From Acidobacteriota bacterium (GTDB lineage Bacteria > Acidobacteriota > HRBIN11), in contig JAUQPV010000003.1 of NCBI GenBank assembly GCA_030550225.1, forward strand, positions 1 to 33,085: a stretch of DNA of 33,085 nt, read 5' to 3'. The notes below the pieces were generated by a model, which was given only the letters and a program-made list of their open reading frames with translations, made no database searches and was not told the origin of the DNA. A program made the position numbers and the translations under genes. Below are positions 24,071 to 32,901 of the stretch, one piece after another (position 1 is the stretch's first letter; each line of letters opens with the position of its first letter).

Positions 24071-24409
24071 CTACTCGTGGGTCTCGATGAGAACGACGAG
24101 GCTCTGGTCACCCAGGGCAAAGGCTTGGTTCACGATGCCCGTCACACGAACCCGTTCACCCACCCGGGGTACCGCTCCCTGCGTGACGACCGGGATTTCA
24201 CCCGTGGCGTCCCGGACGATGAAGTAACGGACGACTAATAGGTTCACGCCCTGTGTGACCTCACCGGCGATAGTGACCTTCTTCCCGTGATAGGTCCGCG
24301 GGTGGTCCAGGATGTCCCGGATCGACGTGGTCCTCAGGACACATGCCGGGCCGGCCAGGAGTCCGAACCCCACGAGGGCCGCGTACCGAAGCAGTAAAAC
24401 GACCCTCAT
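24071..24409 (-). CDS. Small exported OB-fold protein, possible lipoprotein
   Basis: 112 residues. A basic start and hydrophobic segment (MRVVLLLRYAALVGFGLLAG) precede a cysteine at residue 23. The lipobox GPAC is imperfect (Pro at -2), so it may be a lipoprotein or a plain secreted protein. The rest is a compact OB-fold of the tRNA_anti/bacterial BOF type: IRDILDHPRTYHGKKVTIAGEV, then YFIVRDATGEIPVVT and VPRVGERVRVTGIV. Proteins of this kind are common, small and uncharacterised. The SD GGAGAG lies 6 nt upstream. A -10-like TATAAT lies at 24444-24449. Confidence 0.8.
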   Translation of the reverse strand: MRVVLLLRYAALVGFGLLAGPACVLRTTSIRDILDHPRTYHGKKVTIAGEVTQGVNLLVVRYFIVRDATGEIPVVTQGAVPRVGERVRVTGIVNQAFALGDQSLVVLIETHE

Positions 24410-24443
24410 GCATGCTCTCCGGGAGTGTGTCCGGATGATCCTG

Positions 24444-24449
24444 ATTATA
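24444..24449 (-). promoter_or_regulatory. Possible -10 box for the OB-fold gene
   Basis: The minus strand reads TATAAT, 34 nt upstream of the ATG. The expected -35 position has only GGGCAG, so the promoter is partial. Confidence 0.35.
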
Positions 24450-24541
24450 TGGAGTTACGGCCTCGCCTGCCCACCCCACCCTCGCCATGATGACAGTCAG
24501 TCACCATCGGCCTCATGGCGAACGGCGGATCATATCTCCCC

Positions 24542-24623
24542 ATTCGCCATTCGCTACTCGCTGTTTGCTTTTCTCGAAGGGTCGGAAAGGCTGAATCCAT
24601 ACGGGCTTCCACGGGCCGAACGG
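24542..24623. repeat. Composite repeat element, copy 2
   Basis: Four heptads of ATTCGCC/ATTCGCT/ACTCGCT/GTTTGCT type (24542-24569) are preceded by inverted units (CATGGCGAACGGCGG, about 24515). They lead directly into the core at 24569-24623 (GGAAAGGCTGAATCCATACG...GGGCCGAACGG), shared with copies at 19 kb, 31 kb and 32.8 kb. No gene. Confidence 0.55.
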
Positions 24624-24669
24624 TTCTTAGATGCATGAGATCACCCTCAAAAATCCCTGGGGTGGACGA

Positions 24670-25230
24670 CTAAGCCGAACGACTGTCATTCCCAGGGGCC
24701 GAACGACTCTGGTAGATCAGCGTAGTTCCCTGAACTTGCACGCCGGCCGTGAGCCGATGAACTTGGCGGCGGGTCGGCGTCAGGATGTGCTCGACCCGCA
24801 GGCCCCGGACAGTCAGGGCGTCCGACAGAAGCCACCGATGGCATCGCCAGGGTAGAGCCTCGGCGCACATGTAGGCCAGCCGGTAGCGCTCGGTCAGCTC
24901 GATGATCACCCGGACGGCCTGGTCAAACTCGGGGGTCTCCATGTAGTCGGCGTAGCCCCGAAAGCCGGGGCTCGTCAGGCCCCGATGGGGCGAGTCGGGC
25001 CGGGGCGTCCGCCACCCGCCGAGTTCGGGAAAGTGTCGATACGTGATGCCGTACGGCGCCAGGGCGTCCGGCAAGGTATCCTTGTTGAACTGGGGATTCC
25101 GTCGAGACCGGGGGACCGTCCGAATGTCCGCCAGAAATTCGACACCGTGAGCCGTCAGGAGCCGGATGAAGTCCTCCAACGACCGGTTCGAATGGCCAAC
25201 CGTAAAGACCGTTCGAACGACTGATTCCAT
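24670..25230 (-). CDS. DUF488 family protein
   Basis: 186 residues from ATG at 25230. It matches the DUF488 layout: TVFTVGHSNRSLEDFIRLL at the start, DIRTVPRSRRNPQFN, YRHFPELGG, and the conserved YMCAEALPWRCHRWLLSDAL (C-x8-CHR) near the middle. The biochemical role of this family is not established. The ending (YQSRSAPGNDSRSA) runs into the repeat region and may have been extended by it. No clear SD. Transcribed in the same direction as the operon to its right but separated by a repeat block. Confidence 0.85.
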   Translation of the reverse strand: MESVVRTVFTVGHSNRSLEDFIRLLTAHGVEFLADIRTVPRSRRNPQFNKDTLPDALAPYGITYRHFPELGGWRTPRPDSPHRGLTSPGFRGYADYMETPEFDQAVRVIIELTERYRLAYMCAEALPWRCHRWLLSDALTVRGLRVEHILTPTRRQVHRLTAGVQVQGTTLIYQSRSAPGNDSRSA

Positions 25231-25243
25231 AGTCGAGAGTCTC

Positions 25244-25320
25244 GGATGCGAGATGCGGGCTGCGGGTGTCGGGTGTTTAGGGGTCAGACTCTTCGGGGCT
25301 CCCTGAACCCCGAACACCTA
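25244..25320. repeat. Heptad array and hairpin between yjbQ and the DUF488 gene
   Basis: Five exact-period 7-bp units (GGATGCG, AGATGCG, GGCTGCG, GGTGTCG, GGTGTTT) occupy 25244-25278. TTCGGGG (25292-25298) and CCCCGAA (25308-25314) form a 7-bp hairpin, and inverted units (GAACACC, TAACACC) follow. A T6 run at 25331-25336 lies on the plus strand, the wrong side for the leftward operon. Confidence 0.6.
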
Positions 25321-25335
25321 ACACCGCCTCTTTTT

Positions 25336-25755
25336 TCAGGGTTCGCCAAAGATCTTGCCGACGACGACCCGCTCCCGGGGATGAATGTCAAAGTTGAAGA
25401 GGACGATTTGCTGCCACGTCCCGAGGTCCAGCCGGCCCTTCGTGATGGGGACGGTCAGGGAAGGGCCCACGACGGTCGCCCGGACGTGGCTCCGGCCGTT
25501 GCCGTCGTTCCAAGTCCGGTGATGGGCGTAGTCGATATCGGAAGGGGCGATCCGCTCCATCGCGTCGAAGATGTCCTTCCGAAGGCCAGGCTCGAATTCC
25601 ATCGTGCTGAGGGCGCAGGTCGAGCCTTGAGCAAACAGGACGACGAAGCCCTCGCGGACGCCCGCGGCTCGGACCTGTTCTTGGACATGGGTCGTGATGT
25701 CGGCGGACGTCTCGGCCTCCATCCGAAAGGAGAGCTGGAAACTATAGAGCTTCAT
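25336..25755 (-). CDS. yjbQ: YjbQ/UPF0047 family protein
   Basis: 139 residues, normal length. ATG at 25755 has AGGAGG 7 nt upstream. Family marks: an N-terminal beta strand MKLYSFQLSFRM, ITTHVQEQVRAAGVREGFVVLF, STCALSTMEFEPGLRKD, then YAHHRTWNDGNGRSHVRATVVGPSLTVPI in parts (HHRTWNDGNGRSH, VVGPSLTVPI) and the ending GTWQQIVLFNFD. The conserved His/Asp cluster resembles a metal site. E. coli YjbQ has weak thiamin-phosphate synthase activity in the literature; the physiological role is unsettled. It is 10 nt downstream of mtnP and so in its operon. Confidence 0.9.
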   Translation of the reverse strand: MKLYSFQLSFRMEAETSADITTHVQEQVRAAGVREGFVVLFAQGSTCALSTMEFEPGLRKDIFDAMERIAPSDIDYAHHRTWNDGNGRSHVRATVVGPSLTVPITKGRLDLGTWQQIVLFNFDIHPRERVVVGKIFGEP

Positions 25756-25765
25756 CGGCCGCCTC

Positions 25766-26644
25766 CTATGATCCCCGATCGCCGAAGTACTTTCCGACGA
25801 TGGGCCAGAGTTTCTCGAGGGTCGCCCGGGGGACACACTGGGGGTCCGTGATAAAGGCGTCCTTCAGGGCCGAGGGACACGGACACTGGCGTTGGAGGGG
25901 CAGGAAGTCCATGACTTTCCGGATAATGCGTTGGGCTTTCTCCAGGTTCTCCTGGAGGACCCGGATGACCATCTCGGCTGTCACGGGTTCGGCGTGCTCG
26001 TACCAGCAGTCGTAGTCGGTCGCCATCGCGATGGTGGCATAACAGATCTCGGCCTCCCGGGCGAGCCAAGCCTCCGGTAGGTTCGTCATCCCGATGACGT
26101 CTACGTTCCACGTCCGGTAGGTCTCGGATTCCGCTTTCGTACTGAACTGAGGCCCCTCGATGCAGAGGTAGGTCCCCCCGAATTGGGTCTCGACGCCGAC
26201 CTGCTGGGCCGCCGTGTAAAGGGCCATGCTCAGTTCGGGACAGACGGGATGAGCGAAGCTGACGTGGGCCACGAGGCCCTCCCCGAAAAAGGTCCGTTCC
26301 CGCAGACGCGTCCGGTCGAAGAACTGGTCGGGGATGACCATCATGCCCGGTCGGATGGCCTCCTTCATGCTCCCGACGGCGCTGACCGAGATCAGCCATT
26401 CGACGCCGAGGACCTTAAACCCGTAAATATTGGCCCGGAAGTTGATCTCGGTCGGGAGCTTGACGTGGCCGACGCCGTGGCGGGGCAAGAAGGCCACGGC
26501 ATGAGGCCCCAGGCGCCCGATGACGTAAGGGCCCGAGGGCTCGCCGAAGGGCGTCGAGACCGTGTACTCGCCCTGGACCTCCAAGTCCTTCATCCGGTAG
26601 AGGCCGCTTCCGCCGATGATGCCGATCCGGATGGGTTCCGTCAT
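25766..26644 (-). CDS. mtnP: S-methyl-5'-thioadenosine phosphorylase
   Basis: 292 residues, typical of MTA phosphorylase. It splits methylthioadenosine to adenine and methylthioribose-1-phosphate in methionine salvage. Motifs: GIIGGSGLY (8-16), RHGVGH (55-60), SVSAVGSMKEAIRPG (87-100), the substrate-binding CIEGPQFSTKAES (161-173), and GMTNLPEAWLAREAEICYA with TDYDCW (209-214). The aspartates of TDYDCW are the adenine-specific form, separating it from guanosine/inosine phosphorylases. Its ATG overlaps the stop of ymdB by 4 nt. No other salvage gene is in the window. Confidence 0.93.
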   Translation of the reverse strand: MTEPIRIGIIGGSGLYRMKDLEVQGEYTVSTPFGEPSGPYVIGRLGPHAVAFLPRHGVGHVKLPTEINFRANIYGFKVLGVEWLISVSAVGSMKEAIRPGMMVIPDQFFDRTRLRERTFFGEGLVAHVSFAHPVCPELSMALYTAAQQVGVETQFGGTYLCIEGPQFSTKAESETYRTWNVDVIGMTNLPEAWLAREAEICYATIAMATDYDCWYEHAEPVTAEMVIRVLQENLEKAQRIIRKVMDFLPLQRQCPCPSALKDAFITDPQCVPRATLEKLWPIVGKYFGDRGS

Positions 26645-27447
26645 GGCCCACCTCCGTGGGGTTCTCGAAAGATGATATGTTCGACCGACAAGGCTCGGCC
26701 CGTGTCGGCGTCGGCTACGACGTAGAGGCCGGCAAATTGACAGGGCCCATCGGCGACCTCCAGGTGGCGGGGAAACGTCGTGCGGAGCTTCCGGATGGCC
26801 ATCTGGACGTCCATCCCGATGACCGAATCGTAGGGACCGTTCATCCCCACGTCGGTCACGTAGGCCGTATGGCCGCCCGTCAAGATACGGGCGTCGGCCG
26901 TCGGGATGTGCGTGTGCGTCCCGAATACGACCGTGACCTTCCCGTTAAGGTACCAGCCCATGGCGTTCTTTTCAGAGGTCGCCTCGGCATGCATGTCGAC
27001 GACGATGAGGGGGGTCTCCCGTCGGATGGCCGCCAGGTGCTGGTCGACCCAGTCGAAGGGACAGGGGACCCAGGGCATCAAGACCCGGCCCTGGAGGTTG
27101 ATGACGGCGACTCGGACGCCGCCGGTCGTCTCGTACAGGCCCCAGCCCCGGCCAGGCACCCCCGCCGGGTAGTTCGCCGGCCGCAGAAGGTCCGCCATGT
27201 CGTCCAGGACCGGGATGATCTCCTTCTTATCATAGATGTGATTGCCCGAAGTCATCACGTGGATACCGTAACCCCGGAGCTCCTGGGCGATCTCCGGCGT
27301 GATGCCAAACCCGTGGGCCGCATTCTCTACGTTGGCGACGACCAGGTCCACGGGCCGCTCCCGCCGGATACGTTCCAACTGAGACCGTACGATGCGCCGG
27401 CCAGGCCGTCCGATGATGTCACCCAACAGCAAAAGGTGAACGTCCAT
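26641..27447 (-). CDS. YmdB-type metallophosphoesterase (TIGR00282)
   Basis: 268 residues. Binuclear metallophosphoesterase: D10 (LLGDIIGRPGR), E41-N42 (VENAAHGFG), N69-H70 (TSGNHIYDKKE), H153 (DMHAEATSEK), H178 and H180 (GTHTHIPTADA). This matches B. subtilis YmdB, a 2',3'-cyclic nucleotide phosphodiesterase that affects motility and biofilm choice. In many bacteria the gene is next to rny, which is not seen here. ATG at 27447 aligns with the family start; ATG at 27462 is an alternative. Neither has a strong SD. First gene of the ymdB-mtnP-yjbQ operon, divergent from tatA. Confidence 0.9.
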   Translation of the reverse strand: MDVHLLLLGDIIGRPGRRIVRSQLERIRRERPVDLVVANVENAAHGFGITPEIAQELRGYGIHVMTSGNHIYDKKEIIPVLDDMADLLRPANYPAGVPGRGWGLYETTGGVRVAVINLQGRVLMPWVPCPFDWVDQHLAAIRRETPLIVVDMHAEATSEKNAMGWYLNGKVTVVFGTHTHIPTADARILTGGHTAYVTDVGMNGPYDSVIGMDVQMAIRKLRTTFPRHLEVADGPCQFAGLYVVADADTGRALSVEHIIFREPHGGGP

Positions 27448-27477
27448 CCCTACCCACGGCATGGAGAATCGATTAAA

Positions 27478-27600
27478 GATGCAGGATGCGAGATGGGGGA
27501 TGCAAGATACAGGGTGTTGGGTGTTGGGTCCAGGAAGAAGGATCATCCGAAGGTCCATGGTCTGGGGTCCACGGTCCTTCTCGCCGACCCCTGGGGACCT
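27478..27600. repeat. Exact-period heptad array upstream of ymdB
   Basis: Eight consecutive 7-bp units from 27478 to 27533. The first five are GATGCAG-like (GATGCAG, GATGCGA, GATGGGG, GATGCAA, GATACAG); the last three are GGTGTTG, GGTGTTG, GGTCCAG. From about 27553 a second 7-bp family of GGTCCAT/GGTCTGG type follows. It lies in the divergent gap between ymdB and tatA. I find no convincing promoter for either side. Confidence 0.7.
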
Positions 27601-27680
27601 CGGTCCCCCATCCCGAAGGGTCGACATCGGAGAGGGCGGATACCAAAATATAGGCAGAATCCGGCGCGCGAGCCTTGGTC

Positions 27681-28034
27681 ATGTTCGGGAACCTGGGATT
27701 CGGCGAAATGGTCCTGATCGCCCTCGTCATCCTGCTCTTATTTGGGCCGGACAAGCTCCCGGAGCTCCTCCGGCAGGTCGGTCGGACCATGGCCGAAATC
27801 CGGCAAGCGGCCGAACGGGCCCAGGCTGTCGTCCGGGAGGAGTTGGCCCGGACAGGCCTCGAAAAGGGTCTGGACTTGACCGACACGGCGTCCGAGACGC
27901 CGGAGGCGACCGAAGCGGCCCGACCCGGCCCGGCCGAGACTTCCCCGGAGCCTCCCGGGGAAGGGGCCGACCTCGAGACGGCGCACGAGTCCGGGCCCGA
28001 AGGGACGGAAGATGACCCCAAAGGACGTCGATAA
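27681..28034 (+). CDS. tatA: Sec-independent translocase component TatA/TatB
   Basis: 117 residues from ATG at 27681 (TTG at 27675 is in frame; no clear SD for either). The single membrane helix MVLIALVILLLFG is followed by the PDKLPELLRQVGRTMAEIRQA amphipathic helix in parts (PDKLPELLRQVG, RTMAEIRQA), with the FG-P-LP signature of TatA/B. The tail is long, acidic and Pro/Glu-rich. TatA-type proteins form the pore of the twin-arginine pathway with TatC. The gene overlaps tatC by 23 nt. With only one such gene it may serve as a bifunctional TatA/B; a second copy elsewhere is possible. Confidence 0.87.
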   Translation: MFGNLGFGEMVLIALVILLLFGPDKLPELLRQVGRTMAEIRQAAERAQAVVREELARTGLEKGLDLTDTASETPEATEAARPGPAETSPEPPGEGADLETAHESGPEGTEDDPKGRR

Positions 28035-28788
28035 GCCGCTCCCCCTCTTGCAACATTTAGCCGACTTGCGGCGGTGTTTTTTGAACAGTCTGGCGGGGAT
28101 TTTCGTCGGGATGGTCGTCGCCTGGTTCCTCCGCCGGTGGCTCTTGGCCGAGCTCCTCCGGCCCCTCCGGCCCTACCTGCCGCCGGGGATGGGCCTGACC
28201 GTCTTGAGCTTGACGGAGGCCTTCATCTTTTACGTAAAACTTTCCTTCTTTGGGGGCATCTTCCTGGCGTCCCCCTGGGTCCTCTGGCAGGTGTGGCGCT
28301 TCGTGGCCCCGGGGCTGTATGCCCACGAGAAGCGGGCTCTCGTGGGCCTGATCGCCTTCAGTACGGTCTGCTTCTTGGCCGGCGGCTACTTCGGGTATCG
28401 GGTCCTCATGCCCCTGACGTGTCGGTTCCTGATCGACGTCAGCCAGGACTTTCATCTCCTGATCACGACGACCAGCTATCTATCGTTCTTCTTACACCTC
28501 ATCCTGGGCGTCGCCCTGACATTTGAAATGCCCGTCTTTACGCTTCTGCTGGCGCGGCTGGGGATCGTCTCGGCTCGGTCGCTGTGGAAGTTCTGGCGGA
28601 TCGCCGTCGTGGCCAGCTTCGTGGTCGCCGCCGTGATCACGCCCAGCGGGGACATGATTACCCAGACCGTCCTGGCCGTTCCCCTGGTGGGCCTCTACTT
28701 CGTGAGCGTCTTGGTCGCCTGGCTGTTTGGCAAGCGGCCCCAGGCGAAGGTGGCGGCCCGGGAGCGGGAAATCGAGAGCGCCCCATAG
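28012..28788 (+). CDS. tatC: Sec-independent protein translocase TatC
   Basis: 258 residues, full length. TatC recognises twin-arginine signal peptides. N-terminal PLLQHLADLRRCFL (with the conserved HLxxLR), six hydrophobic segments, FYVKLSFFGGIFLASPWVLWQVWRFVAPGL in parts (FYVKLSFFGG, SPWVLWQVWRFVAPGLY, HEKR), FEMPVFTLLLARLGIV, and AVITPSGDMITQ near TM5. The start overlaps the end of tatA, so the pair is coupled. It is followed by an inverted repeat that starts in its stop codon. Confidence 0.95.
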   Translation: MTPKDVDKPLPLLQHLADLRRCFLNSLAGIFVGMVVAWFLRRWLLAELLRPLRPYLPPGMGLTVLSLTEAFIFYVKLSFFGGIFLASPWVLWQVWRFVAPGLYAHEKRALVGLIAFSTVCFLAGGYFGYRVLMPLTCRFLIDVSQDFHLLITTTSYLSFFLHLILGVALTFEMPVFTLLLARLGIVSARSLWKFWRIAVVASFVVAAVITPSGDMITQTVLAVPLVGLYFVSVLVAWLFGKRPQAKVAAREREIESAP

Positions 28789-28875
28789 ACCCCAGATCAT
28801 GGACTTCATAAGACCACCGGAATGCTTCGTCTCGAGATGAGGCGCACCGAAGCCCCGCGACGGGTCTGGGGTCTA
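28786..28875 (+). repeat. Inverted repeat after tatC
   Basis: TAGACCCCAGA (28786-28796, includes the tatC stop) and TCTGGGGTCTA (28865-28875) are perfect 11-bp complements. Inside, GCTTCG and CGAAGC can form a small stem. Motif GGTCTGGGGTC also appears near 27560. It could terminate or protect the tat message; no T-run. Confidence 0.5.
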
Positions 28876-28884
28876 AGGTCTCTC

Positions 28885-28913
28885 TTGTATCCCCCCGCTC
28901 GCCGGTCTATGAT
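28885..28913 (+). promoter_or_regulatory. Candidate sigma70 promoter for galU
   Basis: TTGTAT (28885-28890), a 17-bp spacer, TATGAT (28908-28913), then 20 nt to the galU ATG. The match is 4 of 6 and 5 of 6 to consensus and lies between the inverted repeat and the gene. Confidence 0.5.
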
Positions 28914-28933
28914 GGTCCTGAAGGGGATCAGGA

Positions 28934-29830
28934 ATGAAGACATTTCATCGAGTTCGAAAAGCCATCTTTCCGGTCGCGGGGCTCGGCACCCGCTTTTTAC
29001 CGGCGACGAAGGCGCTTCCCAAGGAGATGCTTCCGGTCGTCGATAAGCCCGTGATCCAGTATATCGTCGAGGAAGCCCTGGCGGCGGGCTTGACGGACAT
29101 CGTGTTCATCACGGGACGGGGTAAGGAGGCCATCGAGAATCACTTTGACGTGAGTCTCGAGCTCGAGCGCATCCTGGAGGAACGGCAGGAGCTGGAAAAG
29201 CTCCAGGTCGTGCGGGATACCTCTAATATGGTCCACGTCGCCTACGTGCGGCAAAAAGTTCCCCAGGGCCTTGGGCATGCCGTCCTCTGTGCGGCGCCCT
29301 TCGTAGACGACGACGAACCCTTTGCCGTCTTGTTAGGCGACGACCTGATCGTGGCGGACGTGCCAGCCATTCAGCCCCTGATCGCCTGGAGTCAGGAGGC
29401 CCAGGCGCCTGTCATCGGCGTCCAGCCGGTCCATGAGTCCGAAGTCTCGGCCTATGGGGTGATCGACGGCGTACCGGTTCATGCGGGCATCTACCGGGTC
29501 CGGGGCCTGGTGGAAAAGCCCTCGCCCGAGGCGGCACCCTCCCGACTGGCTATCATCGGTCGGTACGTCTTACACCACGACATCTTCCGTTATATCGAGG
29601 CGACATCCCCGGACACCCGAGGTGAGATTCAGCTCACGGATGCCCTCCAGGCGTGGGTCCAGGATGGCCGCCCCCTGTATGCTGTCGAGATCCGGGGCCG
29701 CCGCTACGACACGGGGAGCAAGCTGGGATTCCTCCAAGCGAACATCGAGCTGGGCCTCCAGCACCCGGACGTGGGGCCCGCCTTGCAGGCATACCTGCGG
29801 GCCCTGCTCCGACGGATTGCGCCTGAATAG
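28934..29830 (+). CDS. galU: UTP-glucose-1-phosphate uridylyltransferase
   Basis: 298 residues. Makes UDP-glucose for cell-surface polysaccharide. The nucleotidyltransferase signature GLGTRFLPATKALPKEMLP is at 16-34. It is followed by DKPVIQYIVEEA, ITGRGKEAIENHFD, the QGLGHAVLCA loop, LLGDDLIVAD, and the late GRYVL...IF and DTGSKLGFLQAN. Length and motifs are typical of bacterial GalU, distinct from RmlA. The upstream AGGGGATCAGGA is an acceptable SD. The next gene begins 49 nt downstream; the gap contains a small near-palindrome (TAGGCCGACCGGCCTA). Confidence 0.95.
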   Translation: MKTFHRVRKAIFPVAGLGTRFLPATKALPKEMLPVVDKPVIQYIVEEALAAGLTDIVFITGRGKEAIENHFDVSLELERILEERQELEKLQVVRDTSNMVHVAYVRQKVPQGLGHAVLCAAPFVDDDEPFAVLLGDDLIVADVPAIQPLIAWSQEAQAPVIGVQPVHESEVSAYGVIDGVPVHAGIYRVRGLVEKPSPEAAPSRLAIIGRYVLHHDIFRYIEATSPDTRGEIQLTDALQAWVQDGRPLYAVEIRGRRYDTGSKLGFLQANIELGLQHPDVGPALQAYLRALLRRIAPE

Positions 29831-29879
29831 TTCATAAGATGGGCAGATAGGCCGACCGGCCTAAACGTGTAAGGGACCG

Positions 29880-31145
29880 ATGACGACCCGACCGGCGCCG
29901 ACCCAAATTCGAAACGATGGCCCCACGTGGTGGAATCCGACATGGCGGTGGTGGTGGGGACGGGGCCTGATCGGTCAACAGGCCGCCCTCCGGCCGTGGC
30001 TTCCGGAGGCGGTTCACCAAGAGGCCAGTCTCTGGACGCCGCCGGAGGCCGACGAACCCCTCCCCCTGGATGTGTTTGTCCTGACGCCTCATGAGGTCCA
30101 CGGCATCCCCGCCGAGGCCACCCGACAGTTTCTGACGGCCTGTCTGGTCCTTTTCGACCCGGCGGAGGGTCCCGTCTACGTCCGATGGCCCAACGCCTGG
30201 TTCATCCCCTGGCGTCCGGAGCAGGGGATCCAGCACCCCCGGGTCATCCGGTGGATCCAGGAGATCCAGCAGGGGATCGCCGTCCTCCCCGAGCGGTCGG
30301 CTGACCCGGTCGGGAACCGCCTGACCGATGCCTCGTCCTCCTTTGCGACCTGGCTGGCGACGGTCCACAGCCGTATCCTTTCTCACGCCGGCACGGTCGT
30401 CCTGGCCGAGGTCGGTTCCCTTCCCTTCCTGGCCCGGACCGTCGTGTCCCTCCTGGCGTCTCATCCCCAGTGGAATCCCGCCGAATGGCATGTCGCCGAA
30501 CCCCTGGAAGTCACCGAACCCCAACGGGAGCGTATCTCCGAGTGGCTGAAGCCCGCCCGGGGCGAGCGCGTCCCTCGAAGCTTGCTGACCCTCTACGGGC
30601 GGGAGGACCGTCTCTATGCGATGTCCCAGGCCTTCCGGAAGACATCTAACGTCCTCTGGGTGTGGCTCCCGAAACCGACCCAGATGGCCCACGCCTGGCC
30701 TGATGTCGTCCGCTTGCTCCGCCGTCCCCCGAAGCCCATCGTATGGACCCAGTGGGCCTGGCAACGCTTTAGTTCCTACCCCTGGCCCGACGATATGGGC
30801 TCCGTCGTCCAGTTCTGGGAACGCCTGGTCCGCCTCACGGAAGGGGGACCGGTCCTCCTAACGACGGCCCGCCTGCAAGTCCTCCTATCCGGTCGTCTCC
30901 CGATGGAGGCGCCGGAGCCCCTGGCCAATCTCATCATCAGCCTGATCCACGAATACCTCCAGTCGGGTCAGACGGACGGCCTGATGGCAGAAATCGAGGG
31001 GCTCTTCGAACGGGCCATGCTTCAGTTCGCCACCCGGATGTTCGCCACCCTACCCGAGGCCACCCGGCTCCTGGGCATCAGCCGGACGACCTTCTTGCGG
31101 AAGCTCGAGCGGCACGGGATCCCCAACCCCTGGGCGGCCAAGTAG
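29880..31145 (+). CDS. Degenerate sigma54-activator-like protein with Fis-type HTH
   Basis: 421 residues, not an obvious match to a named family. The C-terminus (about 374-413: LFERAMLQFATRMFATLPEA, then RLLGISRTTFLRKLERHGI) is a Fis-type helix-turn-helix as at the end of NtrC-family proteins. Upstream, GTVVLAEVGSLP (171-182) looks like the Walker B block GTLFLDEIGDLP with the catalytic Asp-Glu reduced to Ala-Glu. FSSYPWPDDMGSVVQFWERL (297-316) lines up with the YPWPGNxRELxNxLER of the AAA+ lid. There is no Walker A and no GAFTGA loop. So it looks like an activator that has lost ATPase and sigma54 contacts but kept DNA binding. The Trp-rich N-terminus (19-27) is unusual. Role unknown; perhaps a repressor or scaffold at sigma54 promoters. 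Confidence 0.6.
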   Translation: MTTRPAPTQIRNDGPTWWNPTWRWWWGRGLIGQQAALRPWLPEAVHQEASLWTPPEADEPLPLDVFVLTPHEVHGIPAEATRQFLTACLVLFDPAEGPVYVRWPNAWFIPWRPEQGIQHPRVIRWIQEIQQGIAVLPERSADPVGNRLTDASSSFATWLATVHSRILSHAGTVVLAEVGSLPFLARTVVSLLASHPQWNPAEWHVAEPLEVTEPQRERISEWLKPARGERVPRSLLTLYGREDRLYAMSQAFRKTSNVLWVWLPKPTQMAHAWPDVVRLLRRPPKPIVWTQWAWQRFSSYPWPDDMGSVVQFWERLVRLTEGGPVLLTTARLQVLLSGRLPMEAPEPLANLIISLIHEYLQSGQTDGLMAEIEGLFERAMLQFATRMFATLPEATRLLGISRTTFLRKLERHGIPNPWAAK

Positions 31146-31149
31146 ACCC

Positions 31150-31427
31150 TTCGGGAATTCGGGAATCCGGGGTTCGGCCGTTCGACAATGGGGGGATCCA
31201 TTGACTCGAGGTCAGACGAGCCCTCAGGGGTCGGATATAACCGGTCGATTCGGCTCGGGAGAATGGTATCGGGACGGCCTTTTCTATTGGCAGGGAAGCA
31301 CGATTTTTCACAAAGGTCCCGAATCCCAGATGCCAAGTCCCGTGTGGCGACGGCTTCTCCCCTCTCCCTGCCCCCAGCCTTATTGCCTTACTGTCTGGCC
31401 GACCTGCCGAACTCTCGAATTGCCGAG
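31150..31427. repeat. Composite repeat element, copy 3, between two convergent genes
   Basis: Left octads at 31150-31188 (TTCGGGAA, TTCGGGAA, TCCGGGG, TTCGGCCG, TTCGACAA). Core at 31246-31309, homologous on the minus strand to 32837-32901 over its length (AAAATCGTGCTTCCC ... GAGCCGAATCG). Then 31310-31347 has AAAGGTCCCGAATCCCAGAT, as in copy 1. Inverted octads at 31379-31427 (CCTTATTG, CCTTACTG, CCTGCCGA, ATTGCCGA) end 1 nt before the clpX stop. No gene in these 283 bp. Confidence 0.65.
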
Positions 31428-31428
31428 G

Positions 31429-32667
<1,239 letters not shown>

Positions 32668-32688
32668 CGTTCCACCTCACGGGACATA

Positions 32689-32718
32689 AATGTAACACGG
32701 ACCGGTCCCCCCTTGCAA
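32689..32718 (-). promoter_or_regulatory. Candidate clpX promoter
   Basis: On the minus strand TTGCAA (32713-32718), an 18-bp spacer, then TACATT (32689-32694), 22 nt before the clpX ATG. Reasonable hexamers (4 of 6 each); it would let clpX be transcribed without clpP. Confidence 0.4.
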
Positions 32719-32800
32719 TGCCCGACCCGTCCATCCGAGAAGGAGCGAGATAAAGCCGGAGGCATCCATCCTTTCGTGGGATGACAAGGCCGTTCGGTTC

Positions 32801-32901
32801 GCTCGTCCCTTCGTTACCTCGTCACTCCGTCCCTTCAAAAAATCGTCCTTCCCGAAGAGTCGGAAGAGCTGATCCCATCGGGATTCTCATGGGCCAAGCG
32901 G
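32801..32901. repeat. Composite repeat element, copy 4
   Basis: Octads at 32801-32835 (CGCTCGTC, CCTTCGTT, ACCTCGTC, ACTCCGTC type) lead into the core at 32837-32901: AAAAATCGTCCTTCCCG, then GGAAGAGCTGATCCCATCGG and CATGGGCCAAGCGG. It aligns with copies at 19, 24.6 and 31.3 kb. Confidence 0.6.

Noticed and set aside
25327..25338. Rho-independent terminator for the ymdB-mtnP-yjbQ operon using the T6 run
   Set aside because: The T-run is on the plus strand, before the yjbQ stop from the leftward side, so it reads as A6 in the operon transcript.
27478..27533. CRISPR array
   Set aside because: Unit length of 7-8 bp, no spacers and no cas genes; the arrays are short degenerate tandem repeats.
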